A DNA stretch of 64,000 nucleotides from Cocos nucifera (taxonomy: Eukaryota; Streptophyta; Magnoliopsida; Arecales; Arecaceae). Each line of letters opens with the position of its first letter. Position 1 is the stretch's first letter. The DNA lies in contig QRFJ01000493.1 in assembly GCA_006176705.1 (NCBI GenBank), positions 62,001 to 126,000 of the forward strand. The letters run 5' to 3'. The notes under the pieces were generated by a model that saw nothing but the letters and a program-made list of their open reading frames with translations, did no database searches and was not told where the DNA came from. Below are positions 46,660 to 60,265 of the stretch, one piece after another. The position numbers were made by a program, and so were the translations under genes.

Positions 46660-48899
46660 ATGCAAGTTAGATGTTCTAACTTACTGATCCAGGCTTAAGA
46701 ATGAAGTCATAAGCTGTACATACGTTTGGCCTCTAGGAGTCATCCACATGAGCCTACGAACTCTGATATGAAGTCCGATGCTGAAAATCAGCATAGCATG
46801 CTAGTACCATGCTGATCCTTCTTTGACGATCGATCTGACACTTTCTTCTTCAAAACTTGAACTCTCCAAAATATGAGAAGGAAGAGAAGAGTTTTCTGAT
46901 ATGAGACTCTCTTAGAAAAAACTCAAAAGAAGGAGGAGAGATGAAGAATAGAACAACCCTAGAAGAAGACCCTCTTCTTCTTCTTTTTTCTCTCACCTAG
47001 ACACCTAGTTTGGTGCCTATGGAACCCCCATGCCCAAGGACCCTGTTCCTCTAATTTTTGCACACCCCAAACCTCTCCCAAAGTTCTATATTTTACAAAA
47101 ATTTTAGCCAAAAATTTTCTTTAAATAATGAGACATGTAGAGTCCAAGTTTGGTCAAATTCTTAGACTAGGAAAGATATTAAATGGCAAGTTGTTGGGGT
47201 GCCCAACTCTTGGGCACCCCCACCTTTTTTTCTACCATGGACCAGCAAGGGGAGAGCACAAAAATTTCCTCTGTTACCATGGAAATCAGAGAAAATAAAG
47301 AAGGATGGGTCGGCATACTATGGGAAGAGTTTTGAGTTGTTAGGATTCTATCATATAGAATTCAAACTTGAAACAAATTTCCATCAAAAAGGATATGTCC
47401 ATAACTTATTCCAAATAAGTGGGAGAGAGAGAGAAAGAAGAGGTGTGAGAAGCCCTAGGCATGGAGAATTTTCACATAAAAAAATAAAACAAAAGGGCAT
47501 GGGGTGTGAGGATTAAGTGGCACAAGTGATAGGGAGTCCTAGTCACACTAGGACTCCTATTTTGACTTGGTCAAATAAGATCTTTTAACCAAATAAAATC
47601 AAGAGCAAACCAACTCAATTAAATAAGGCCCAAACCTATTTAAAGGCTTAATTAAATTAAATTTAATTTTAATTTAATTTTGATTTAATTTTTTAATCAA
47701 ATTAGAAAATTGGGTTGATCCGAGTCCTAGTTAGACTAAGACTAGTTCTTCCTTGCACTTGACTTATCCAATAAGTCAATTGAACTTGATCCAATCAAGT
47801 CCAAACCAAATATAATTAAATCATATTTAATTAGACTTAATCTCAACCCTCTAACTTAATCAAATTAAGTTAATTAGCAATCTAATTGCTAATCGATCCT
47901 CCTGCAATACTTGCACCAGGTTAAACATCAATCATATTGATTGTTTAACCCTAGAATGATTCTTAATCATTGATCAACCATCCGATTAGATCATGAGCTC
48001 TAATGTGTGTGACCTCATAGGTTCGAACCTAAGTCGATAGCATAGAAATAGATTTCTATACCAATCAAAGTGACCATTTAGCAATGGTACCCGATGGTCG
48101 GATAGGTCGAATGTGTAGAACAACATCCTTAGAACCCATGCAAATATAGTTTCTATATAATTCATCCCCTTGACCAAAATGCTCGTAGGATACCTCAGAG
48201 TTCAACTATCAATTCTGATTAGGTTCTCCACATTGTATTTCAAAATATCAAATCCATCTGATGGATTATCCTGATCAAAATTTTGCTATATTGAAATACA
48301 GTGATACATTCTTCTCTAACTCTTGAAGTGGTCAATCCCATCTTGATCACACTCTGACTTTGCAAGTACTTGACTATGCCTAAAAGCCTTCCATTACTGA
48401 ATTAAAAATTTAGTTAGTCTAGTACCAAAGCACAGTGAGTTGCTTGCAGGTCACTGAGATGATCTCACATCAAAGGGACACTTATACCTCTTTCTCATTA
48501 GAGATATTCTTGACAGCAGAATGCTCTGAAGTTGGTCACGTTCAATGACGATGTACCTATACATCTCACCTATATATCATACTAGTGTCTCCATACTTCT
48601 TGGTTAAGAAGACAACCAACCTATATGGCATACAGTAACCTATGCTCGATAGATGCTATCGTCCTTATTAACAGCCTATCATTTAGTCGTGAATAAATTT
48701 AAGGACTAATTGATAAATTCTCTCTTTATCGAAGCTAAATAGTTCTAAGGACTTCATCATAATAATGGAGTTCATTAGAAGATGAATACTTGTGATGAAA
48801 AATGCTAAAAATATATTTTATTTATTAATGAATCAATTATAAATATAAAGTAGCTCAATCATCAATAGACTGATGATTGGCTTTGAGATACATTTTTCA
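46660..48899 (-). repeat. Element C left LTR, second piece
   Basis: ATGCAAGTTAGATGTTCTAA corresponds to 55056 in the right LTR. Ends CATTTTTCA at 48899. Frames 47199-47516 and 47986-48177 have no recognisable content. Confidence 0.87.
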
Positions 48900-50530
48900 A
48901 TAACTCCCACTTATCCTAAAGCCACTCGATATAGTATCTAATACCCATCTTCGACTTATGGTTGTCGAACTCCTTTATTGTCAGGGCTTTAATGAAGGGG
49001 TCGATCAGGTTCTCCTTTTCATCGATCTTCTAAAGGTCAACATCACCTCGATCCACGATCTTCCAGACTAGGTGAAAGCGATGCAGAATTTGCTTCGTTC
49101 GCTGGTGTGCCTTCGATTCTTTCGCCTGAGCAATGGCACCAATGCTGTCATAGTAGAGCAAGACCGGACCATCAAAGGAGGATGCTACTCCAAGCTCGGT
49201 GATAAACTTCCTCAGCCACATAGCTTTCTTTGCAGCATCTGATACTGCCACGTACTCTACTTCGCAAATAGAATCTACCATAGTATGCTGCTTGAAACTC
49301 TTCCAGCAGATGGCTCCACCATTCAGAGTAAAGATATATTCCGACATGCTTCTACTATCATTATGGTTAGATTGAGAGCTGGAGTTTGTAAATCCCATAA
49401 GTTTCAGATCTGACTCATCATAAACCAATCATTGATCCTTAGTATTTCTCAAATGCTTAAGTATGGCTTTAACCACCTTTCAGTAATTTTCTCTGGGGTC
49501 AGACTGGTATCTACTCACTACTCCTAGTGAGTATGCCATGTCTGGTCTTATACATGTCATGGCATACAGATAGATTCCACTATCGAAGCATATGGGACTT
49601 TACTCATATGATCTCTCTCTTCAGGAGTTTTTGGATAATCCTTCTAAGAGAGAAATTTCATGGCCTATCAAGAGATGGCCTTTTTTGGAATTCTCCATGG
49701 TGAACCTCTTTAGCATAGTATCTATGTATATGGACTGGAATAATCCAAGCATCCTTTTAGATTTATCCCTATAGATCTTCATCCATAGGATGTAGGATGC
49801 TTCACCCAAATCCTTCATGAAGAATTGTGATGACAACCAGACTTTTATTTCCTACAGTGCGGGGATGTCATATCCGATTAAGAAAATGTCATCTACGTAC
49901 AAAATAAGAAATACCACTACTGGACAACTTGCCCATTCGTAAATGTAGGGTTCTTCTCCGTTCTTAATGAAGCCATGCATTTTGATCACTTTATCAAAAT
50001 GCATGTTCCAACAATGAGATGTCTGCTTCAGTCCATAAATGGATCTCTGAAGCCTGCACACCTTGGACTCGTCTATGGATGTAAACCCCTCAGGTTGTAT
50101 CATATACACCTCTTTGGTCAACTCTTCATTTAGAAAAGCTGTCTTCACATCTATTTGCTAGATCTCATAGTTCAGATGGACAATAATTGCAAGCATAATT
50201 CGAATAAACTTGAGCATTGCCATAGGAGAGAATATCTCGTCATAGTCAATACCATAACATTGACGATATTCCTTGGCAACTAGAAAGGCTTTATAGGTCT
50301 CCACCTTTTCATCTGCACCCCTCTTCCTTTTGAAGACCCATTTATATCCAATGGATTTAATCCCTTCGGATGGATCAAGTAATGTCCACACATCATTGAC
50401 CTTCATGGACATCATTTTGAATTTCATGGCCTCAAGCCATTTCTCAGAATCAAGTCTCTGCATAGCATCCATATATGTGTTCAGATCCTCATCATTTTCA
50501 TCGAGTTCGATGGGATCACCATCCTAGATC
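48900..50530 (-). pseudogene. Element C reverse transcriptase and RNase H remnant
   Basis: RNase H at 49030-49428 (CEVEYVAVSDAAKKAMW; YYDSIGAIAQA, where the usual Asp-Asn is altered to Asp-Ser). RT pieces at 49621-49836 (MKDLGEASYILWMKIYRD), 49852-50148 (YGLKQTSHCWNMHFD, LYVDDIFLIG with the catalytic DD) and 50158-50472 (GYKWVFKRKRGAD, YDEIFSPMA). Frames differ; stops intervene. Confidence 0.87.
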
Positions 50531-52010
50531 AAAAAATTGTAGTATCTATCTGACTGATGTGGTACTCTATCAAAACACCTTAATGGTGTAGGTACACTAG
50601 GCTCCAAATTTGATCTAATCGAATTCGATTCTGGTTCAGCTATAGGTGTTGATTTTTCTACCTATTGAACTTCATTAAGTTCAACCTTAGAGGCAACGGT
50701 TCCTTCACCAAGGATTTTTTTTTCCAAAAAGGTTGTCCTAAGGCTGACGAACAGCTTTTGTTCATCAGTATGATAGAAATAGTATCCTTTTATCTCTTTT
50801 GGGTATCCTATAAATGTGCACATGTCAAACCTAGGTCCAAGTTTATCTGTAACTAACTGTTTGACATAAGTCGGGCACCCCCAAATCCTAAGATATGAAA
50901 GTGCTGGTTTACACCCTTTCCATATCTCATATAGAGTCTTAACTACAGACTTACTTGGAACCCTATTTAACAGATAACAAGTCAATTCAAGTGCATATCC
51001 CCAGAAGGATATCGGCAAGCTGGCAAAACCCATCATAGATCAGACCATGTCTAATAGAGTCTGATTTCTCCTTTCATACACACCATTATGTTATGGTATT
51101 CCTAAAGGAGTCCATTGGGAGAGAATCCCATTCTCTCCTACATATGTGAGAAGCTCACCAGAAAGGTATTTCCCTCCTTGGTCAAAACAAAGAGTTTTAA
51201 TACTCTTTTTAGTTTATTTTTTTACTTCACTTCAGAATCGTTTGAATATTTCAAAAGAATCCAACTCATGTTTCATCAGATAGATATATCCATATTTGGA
51301 TAGATCATCTATGAAAGTAATGAAGTAGACATATCCACCTTTGATACTTGTGCTTATTGGTCCATATACATTAGTATGTACTGGACCTAAGAGCTCAGTG
51401 GCTCTTTCATCTTTTTTATTAAAAGATGACTTGATCATTTTACTAAGAATATAAGATTCACAGGTTGGAAGTGATTCACAATCACTAACTTTAAGGATTC
51501 CCTCTTGACTTAACCTGTCTATCCAGTTCTTGTTTATGTGACCTAGCCTATAATGCCATAAGTAGATATCCGACACACTATCTAATCTAGGATGCTTGCC
51601 GGTTGAATAGACTATGTTAATAGGTTGTGATAGCATATGCATACCATTATTTAAATGTCCACAAAAAATAGTAACATCATTCATAAGGATATTACAAACT
51701 TATTTCTTTATTAAAATTTCATAATCATTTTTGGCTAGAAGGCCTACAGAAATAATATTTAAAGAGAAACTAGGATAGAAGTGACAATTACTAAGAACAA
51801 TGGTATCGAACTCAAATACAAGTTTCAAAATTTCTAAAGCTAGAACTAAAATTGGTCTTCCATCTCCAACGTTCAGGAACCTTTCACCTTCTCGAATCTC
51901 CTACTGACCTGCAACCCCTGTAATGAATTGCAAATATGGTAAGGGCTACCGATATCCAATACCCATTCAGTAATATCATAAATAGAGAAATTGCAAGAAG
52001 TTATCATATA
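50531..52010 (-). pseudogene. Element C protease and integrase remnant
   Basis: Protease opens with TEWVLDIGSPYHIC near 51970. 51232-51684 has LWHYRLGHI and LGPVHTNVYGPIS, where the first catalytic Asp of integrase has become Asn (VHTN). 50662-51036 carries the integrase end: FWGYALELTCYLLNRVPSKS and LRIWGCPTYVK. Broken into several frames. Confidence 0.85.
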
Positions 52011-52883
52011 AATATCTTGCCCAACAATAGCTTGCTTCTTTCTCTGCCTGTTCGGGTCCAGAGAGGCAATGTACTAAGGATAGTTCCTTTTCCAGTACCT
52101 CTGCTTCTTGCAAAAGAAAAATTTAGCTTGACTCTTATCAAGCTTGATCTTCCTAGTCTGGTCCGGTACAGATGTCCCAGCCTAAACTTGCACCTTCTTA
52201 GATTTCTTCTTCTGGTTCTTCTTTCCTTTCCTAAAGGGTCGAGAGCTAGAAGATGAACCTTCCACTAAGTTCACTGACTCTTTGTGGAGTTGGTGATCCT
52301 TCTCAAAGTTCTGAAGTAACCCCAATAATCCATGGTAGTCAACTTCAGGCTTTGTCATTCTAAAATGAGTAAGAAATGGGAGAAACAACTTGGGCAATGA
52401 GTTCAGTATTGCATCTTTCCCAAGCTGTTTATGTAAGAAAAATCCAAGCTTTCTCAATCACTCTATCAACTCGATCATGTATAATACATGATCAATGATA
52501 GAGGCACCATCCCGCATTGTAGCATTGAAGATGGCACAACTAGTCTTGTGCCTCTCCACGTCATCGGGTGTGCCAAAGAAATCCTTTAATACTTGAAGCA
52601 TGTCCTTTGGCTGAGCCATCCCAAATCTACGATTGATCTCATCACTCATAGGAGCCAGCATGATGCAGCACACCATGGTCCGATCACTGAGCCACTTTTG
52701 GTAAGTGTCTCTATCTATTCCATGTGCATTGGCAGCTGGTTCCTCAAGTGTAGGATCTATCAGTATATATAGGATCCGTTCATGCTCTAGAACTATCTTC
52801 AACTTTTGGTACCAGCTATCGAAGTTGGATCCCACCAACTTATCATTATCCAATAATAATCGGAGCGATAAGAAAGTGGCCAT
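52011..52883 (-). pseudogene. Element C gag remnant
   Basis: 52458-52883 begins MATFLSLRLLLDNDKLVGS and runs through MLAPMSDEINRRF. A stop after LIELIE separates it from 52182-52457 with the Ser/Lys-rich tail. The zinc knuckle near 52110 keeps one Cys (FFFCKKQRYWKRN). Confidence 0.85.
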
Positions 52884-54802
52884 ATTTGCACAAAAAAAAA
52901 ATATAACCTAATTAGTAATTGATTCATTAAACCTGAAGATTTGAACATTAATCAAAAGGTTCTTCCACTATTTATTCGAATTGGTAGCCTCTACCTCCAA
53001 TCCGAGGAATTATCATAATTTCTTAGTGGGTACTAAAATCCACATAGACTGTATATGAGCCCAACTTTAGTTGGCCCATCCATATATATCTGAGGATAGG
53101 TTCATAATCAATTGTTTCTCCAAACAACTTCTAGTAATTAAATTTTGCCTCAACCACTGATCAGTTGGCTTTGGCCTTCTCAGAAAAGGGTCTAGTTAGG
53201 TCCAACCATTAACATGACCATAGTTAGCCCATCTAACCAATGAATGATCAGGCCCAACTTTGGTTGGCCCACCGACCACCATTTAGAAAGATGTATCCAA
53301 GAGATCATATAATGAATGATAATTTCATTAACCAATAAGCACCAGGCCTTTGGGTCTCTAATGATTATCCTACTTATGGATCCATTATCATCCACTTTAA
53401 TGAGAGGCTATGATCCAGCTATCATATAACTATTTTATTTTAGGAATTTAATAATTTTAAAAAAAATATTTATAGAAGTGAGTAGGTCAGATTAACCAGC
53501 TTATCATGATCCTCCCACTGGCTTCACCAAGTCAGCTTATGGGAGACCACTAACAGGCTAGTCTAGTAGCACCTAAATCTATCATACTGATTTACCTAGC
53601 TGATATGGGTCAACTCAAATTGTCAAGTGATTTGATCAAAACTCAATCTCACCAAGAAGGCTAGGTAATTGAGATCGGTGGAAGGGTCTACCAAAGCTTG
53701 CCTTAGACACCATAAAAAATGGCCAGGTAAGCGAGCTGTCAATTAAAAACCACCGATCATATGTGCCAAACTTACCTTAGACACCAACTGATTTAATTAA
53801 TCTTGATTAGATCAACCTAACAGTTTGAGCTAGACCTCTTAGCCAAGAATTAAGTCCATTTGGTTCTTATTAAAGACATGGACTTGACCAACTACAACTA
53901 TTATAATTGATCTAGAGAATCCTTGACCTAATCTAAGACAATAATTGATTAGATTTAGTCAATTCTCTAATTAAGTCCATTCTTTAATCTAACCTTAGGT
54001 CTAACCCAATTAATGGACCTAATCCCCACTAACCCATTAATCCAATGTGTTATGATTCATGTCATAGGATCTTCAATTTACAATCCTAGAACCTAATCAA
54101 ATAACTTCTTAATTCTTAATTAAGTTTTGGGCTGAGGGTTGGGGTTTGGCTTTTCAAAAATAATTTTCATGTTTGTAAAATATTTTTATAAAATGGTTCT
54201 ATCAACCAAGTTGCATGTTTGATTCATAATCAATATGCAAGTAAAATAAACATGAAACTACTTTAGATCTAATCTAAATAGGTTCATGTAATTGAAACAG
54301 TTTCAATAATAATCAATCATAAATCTCCCTAGATCAAATCTAATATATTTAATGATGATTAAAATTATATTAAAATATTTTTAATCAGATCATAAAATCT
54401 CTTAGATTTAATCAAAAATTTTATGATCAATATTTTAGATCAGCACGTACTAGGATAACCTTTCCATTGTAAGGGTAGACCTTACAGCAGGACAACCTTA
54501 TGACAGTCCGTGCAATCTAAAATATTTTATTTTTAGATCTAAAATTATTTTAAATCAATTAAATTATAAATAAAATTAAATCAAATTTAATAAATTTATG
54601 ATTAGAGTTAGATCATCATAAACTAGGATAACCATTTCACTGTAAGGGATAAATCTTATAGCAGGACAACTTTATGGTAGTTCATGAGATCTAAATTTTT
54701 AATTTTAGATTTAATAATTATATTATAAATTAGATCTAATCTAAAAAATAATCTAAACATGCAAAAAAATTATGTAATAAGAACCTATGCTTTGATATCA
54801 GT
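52884..54802 (-). other. Element C leader and primer-binding site
   Basis: A leader of ~1.9 kb with repeated pairs such as ACTAGGATAACC at 54451 and 54630. The primer site at 54789-54800 reads TGATATCAAAGC on the minus strand. No gene. Confidence 0.7.
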
Positions 54803-56459
54803 TGAAGGAACCAGATCTAGGATTTTATGGATAGATCTTGAAACTTTTTCAGGATCAAGAAGCGAAAGACTTAAATAAATTAAATATTTATTTAAATAAA
54901 TATATAAATATCTAGATTTTAAATTTATTACATGATTAAGATATTATATTAAAGCAAAAATTAAAAACATAAAGAAGAAGGAAAGGTTGATCACATCAAC
55001 CTAGATCTATACTACATCTAATGTAGGTATGAAATTAATAGATCAGATCTATTATCTGTGCAAGTTAGATGTTCTAACTTGCTGATCCAGGCATGAAGAT
55101 GAAGTCATGAGCTGCATACATGTCCAGCCTCTAAGAGTCGTCCACACGAGCCTATGAACTCTGATATAAAGTCCAATGTAGGAAATCAACATAGCATGCT
55201 AGTACTATGCTGATCCTTCTTCGACGGTCAATCCGATGCTCCCTTCTTCAAAACATGGACTCTCCAAAATATGATAAGAAAGAAGAGAGTTTTCTGATCT
55301 AAGACTCTCTAAGAAAAAACTCAAAAGAAGGAGGAGAGATGAAGAATAAAACAGCCCTAGAAGAAGACCCTCTTCTTCTTCTTTTTTCTCTCACCTAGAC
55401 ATCAAGTTTGGTGCCTATGGAGCCCCCATGCCCAAAGATCCTCTTTCTCTGATTCTTTTACACCCCAAACCTCTCCCAAAGCTCTATATTCCATGAAAAT
55501 TTCAATCAAAAAATCTCTTTAAATAATGAGATATGCAGAGTCCAAGTTTGGTTAAATTCTTAGACTAGGAAAGACATTAAATGGTAAGTTGTTGGGGCGC
55601 CCAACTCTTGGGCACCCCCACCTTTTTTTCTTCCATGGACCAGCAAGGGGGCCATATAAAAAATCCCTCTTTTACCATGGAAATTAGAGGAAATAAAGAA
55701 GGATGGGTCGGCACACTATGGGAAGAGTTTTGAGTTGTTAGGATTCTATCATATAGAATTCAAACTCAAAACAACTTTCCATCAAAAAGGATATATCCAT
55801 AACTTATTCCAAATAAGTGAGAGAGGGAGAGAAAGAAGGGGCATGAAAAGCCCTAGGTGTGGAGAATTTTCACATAAAAAAATAAAATAAAAGGGCGTAG
55901 GGCGTGAGGATTAAGTGGCGCAAGTGATAGGTAGTCCTAGTCACACTAGGACTCCTTTTTGACTTGGTCAAACAAGATCTTTTAACCAAATAAAATCAAG
56001 AGCAAACCAACTCAATTAAATAAGGTCCTAATCCATTTAAAAGCTTAATTAAATTAAATTAAATTAGATTTAATTTTTTAATCAAATTAAAAAATTGGGT
56101 TGATCCGAGTCCTAGTTAGACTAGGACTAGTTCTTCTTTGCACTTGGCTTATCCAATAAGTCAATTGGACTTGATCCAATCAAGCCCAAACTAAATTTAA
56201 TTAAATTATATTTAATTAAAATTAATTTTAGTCCTCTGACTTAATCAAATTAAGTTAATTAGTAATTTAATTACTAATTAATCCTCCTACAACACTTGCA
56301 CTAGGTTAAACACCAATCATATTGATTGTTTAACCTTAGAACGATTCTTAATCATTTATCAACCATCGAATCAGATCATGAGCTCTAATGTATATGACCT
56401 CATAGGTCTGAACCTAAATTGATAGCATAGAAATAGATTTTTATATCAATCAAAGTGAC
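54803..56459 (-). repeat. Element C right LTR, truncated by element D
   Basis: TGAAGGAACCAGATCTAGG onward follows 23677-23930 then 46660-48076. It stops at CAAAGTGAC; the left LTR continues CATTTAGCAATGG at that point. Confidence 0.87.
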
Positions 56460-58417
56460 TGATGCGTGCTAATTTATAGCTATGGCAAGTGCACCAGTCG
56501 ATCAAGTAATAAAGTGAATGAGTAGAGTATCGTCCCTAGAGGATTGGAAAACAAGTACTGAAAAGCTCTTTCCTATGCTTTATTTAGAAGATCGATTTAT
56601 GAGAATAAGAAATTAAAGAAAAAAATAAAGAAATAATTAAAAGTTTTTAATTAAATAGAGAGAGTATAAATTATTAGGGTTTTAAACTTCAAGAGCAATG
56701 GATTACTAAGGCAATCGGTTCACCAACTCAGTCAATACAATATTCAGATTTTTAGATTAATTTTATTTCATGTGACGGTGGAGTCTCCTAATTTATTCAC
56801 TACCCTTTGGTCCAGGCATAGCAAAACTATTAATATTTATTAATTATCCTTTGGTCTAGGTGTAATTTAAATAAATATTAATACATTAGGTTTTGTGAAA
56901 CCCTCTAATTAAAATACGCTGCATCCAAAGCGCACTAAAATTCCCACATGCATATGAATTCTAATTTGATTCATAATACAAGGTATATAATCAAGAAGCA
57001 TTAACATAGATGTACTTGGTCCGTAACATCTATATTCATCAGATCAATTAGAAGATGGCCAGTAACCTAAAAGCATTAAGATCAGATTTATATACTCCTC
57101 ATGAATAAAATTTAAAAATAAATCATACTGAATATTGCATCAAAAGAGTGGCTACACCTTAGCCTTAGTAAAAGAAAATTTAGTTCATGATAACAAGTTC
57201 AAAAATAGCAAATAAAATAAAAAGCATAAGAGAAATTAGACTGTTTGATTGCTAAAATTGATTGTCTGCTGCTCTTGATGTGGAGAACTTGGTGAAAGAT
57301 GAAGAGAAGCTCCTTAATCGATGTCTTGATTCGTCGGAAGAAGAAAAGAAATATAAAAATTAAAAGTCCTTTCTTTTGATTTTCTTACAAATCTCTCTTC
57401 TCTTTTCTACCTCTCTCCTCTCTCTTTCTCTTCTTCTCTCTTTTCTCCCTCTCTCTCTTTCTCCCCATCTCTCTCTTTGTCTCTCTCTGATTATTTTCAC
57501 GGCAACAATAGGTAGCCCTTTTATAGATAAAGAATCTGGGTGATTTCTCCCCAAAATCCATCAAAAATTAGGTTTAAAGACTCCCAAAGCAACTCAAACT
57601 AAGATCTGGATAATTCTGCCCATTAGATGTTGATCAAACGATCCAAAAACCACTCAAAAACCCCTTAAAATAACCCAGATCAAGTCGGAATTTAATGCCT
57701 AGATCAATTCTAACCATTGGTTGATCAAATGATCTAAAAATCATCAAAAATCATCTTAAAATCCCAAATCAAGTCAGATCATTTAGAATCTGGGCCGTCA
57801 TCAGATCGCACATAGAAAGAAGGCTTCTAATCTTTAGTTTTACCAGTCGGGATGAATCTCAGTCGTTGGATCTCGATCGGGAGCTGCGAATGCCTGTCCA
57901 TTCGTTAGCGCCTTCGCTTCGGCCGTCCGATCAAAGTTTCAATGAATAGGTGCCCGTTGGATTCAGCCAAAATTTCCAAATTGCCCTCTATGGACCATGC
58001 GCGAGCCCGGTATTGCATGGACCGCCGCATTCTTCAAGCCAATCGGAGCACTTTTCCTGATGTGAAATGCTCCAAAATACCCTCCGGTAAACGGTCCACC
58101 GTGCGCCGCAAAAAATGCTGACATTAGCATTGCATCAGCAGGTCAATCTATTGATTACAGTCGGATCGGACGGTCTACTGAGCCGATTTTTCTGAACTGA
58201 TTTGAATCGAACCGACTTTTTTTTTTGAAATTCAATTCCAGGCTCGTTTGAAGTCCGTTTTGTCTGAAATTTATTTCATCTGAATCAGAAAAATAAGATC
58301 TTCATATTGGTAGCCTTCTTTCCTGCATAAGATTAACAAAAATATCAATTTTTAAAAAAATAGATTAATTTATTTTATAATTTAATACTTTTATTAATAT
58401 ATTTTTACCACTAATCA
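56460..58417 (-). repeat. Element D left LTR (1958 bp)
   Basis: TGATGCGTGCTAATTTATAG to ACCACTAATCA. Contains a CT-rich microsatellite (57400-57490). The minus frame at 57360-57554 is a translation of that repeat. Confidence 0.87.
57398..57492. repeat. CT-rich microsatellite in element D left LTR
   Basis: TCTC and CTCT runs with TTTC interruptions. The matching stretch in the right LTR is 62890-62983. Confidence 0.85.
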
Positions 58418-59500
58418 CACCCTCCAACTTAGTCATTGCTAGTCCCTTAGTAATGTTTTATTTAATACCATGTTTCAATAAGATTATCCATTAGAAAGAT
58501 AAAATCTAGAACGAAAGGTCAAAAAGTTTAGAAAATATCGCTAACTAAACACTGAGTTTCAAAAGCAAATTTTGCAGTCAATACAATTAAAAACTTTCTT
58601 AAAGTACATCAAAGATTTACAGCACTTGTGTTCTTGATGACTAACTTTACCATTTTAGTGTTAAATTAAAGAATAAAAGTATCCTCTCTTATCATCTATT
58701 TTGGTCAATTTTTTATACATTCTCAATTTTATATTCATGAATTAAGGTAGCTTTCACACACCCCCCTTTTTTATGTGCTGAGCATCCTGGCCTTCTTTTC
58801 ACCATTTTACAAAAATTTCCACACTTGATCTAGGTGCAGAGACCCAGTTACTAAGCTTTGGGCAATCCACATATACTCTTTCTTTTGTACTTTATTTTTA
58901 GGCAGGTAGCTCTTTCCTTAAATTCAAGTTTCTTTGATTAGAATGTATATTAATTACCAATTTTCAGTGATAATTGAATCCTCAGTTGGCCTTATAATCA
59001 ATACCTACTTTGCCTTGTTAGTGTGCATGTGCAATTAAAAGTGCTAATAGTCTTTTAATGACCTAAGTAGGCTGCTAAAAGTTGACCAACTAATCTACTT
59101 CTTTAACTCGTTACATTCATTAGCAAATAATTCTATCTTTTATCACTTATCCAGTTTATCTTGCTCAAGATTTTCTTCTTGACACATGATTTTTTTTTTT
59201 TTTTAACTTATTCTACATTGTCTTAAAGGAGAAAGAAAAATAAAGGGTGTAATAAAGGATAGGAAGGAATACACCTGATTTGGTTTAGTCTGGTTCTTTG
59301 GAGCTTTGAAATTTTGCTTGAGCTCTCATTGATTTTTTTCTGCAAAATTGAAAATACACACCAAGAGCAGTAAAAGAGCAACCATAAATTACTGAAAAAT
59401 AAAAGAAAAGAAAAATGATCAAAACTAAAAAGAAAAGAAACAACCTATCTAGTAGTTCTGATTTATAGTCTTCAGCTTGACTTTCTTTGAGTTCTAAAGT
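58418..59500 (-). other. Element D: region where polymerase is missing
   Basis: Begins next to the LTR with the purine tract CTAAGTTGGAGGGTG (minus strand, 58434-58418). The rest is noncoding 3' sequence with no RT, RNase H or integrase motif in any frame. Confidence 0.7.
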
Positions 59501-60265
59501 GGATCAATCCGGTGCCACTTCAATTGGAATACTTTCATGTTTGATCGAGTCTTCTTTCAATTTGACATTGCTCGCTTTTATAGTCTCAAACCTATTTTCT
59601 ATAGAATTCTCATATAATGGATTGTCAATAATATCAATTAGAAAATAAGTTTGATTATCATCAGTATGTTTAGTATCTTTGAAAACATTAAAAGTAACTT
59701 GTTCGTCTTGGACTCTAAGAATTAATTTTTCTTGTTGAACATCTATTAAAGCTCCTCCAGTAGCTAAAAAGGGTCTCCCTAAAATAAGGGGTACATCATA
59801 ATCTTCTTCCATATCAAGAACAATAAAATCAACAGGGAAAATAAACTTGTTTACCTTTACCAAGACATCCTCCACTATACCTCTTGGATATTTAATGGAT
59901 CTATCGGCTAATTGAAGAGTAATAGTGGTAGGCTTTGGTTCTCCTAGACCCAGCTTTCTGAAAATAGAAAAAGGCATGAGATTTATGCTTGCTCCTAAAT
60001 CACATAAAACTTTATCAAAACTACAATCACCAATAATGCAGGGGATAGTAAAACTCCCTGGATCTTTTAACTTCTATGGTAATTTATTTTGAAGTATTGC
60101 TGAGCATTCTTCATTCAAATTTATTCTCTCATGCTCCTTCAGCTTTTTCTTATTTGTTAAGATTTCTTTGAGAAACTTGGCATACCTAGGCATTTGAGTA
60201 ATAGCATCTACAAAAGGAATATTAATATGTAAATTCTTTAAAATTTTGAAAAAGTTAGAAAATTT
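59501..60265 (-). pseudogene. Element D protease
   Basis: CDLGASINLMPFS (minus strand near 60000-59960) is the Athila-type aspartic protease active site. Further on are DFIVLDMEEDYDVPLILGRPF, the second conserved block with GRPF, and ALIDV. The frame 59504-59977 is open at its C-terminal part. Upstream 60000-60265 continues the same region with a stop at 60071-60079. Confidence 0.8.
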
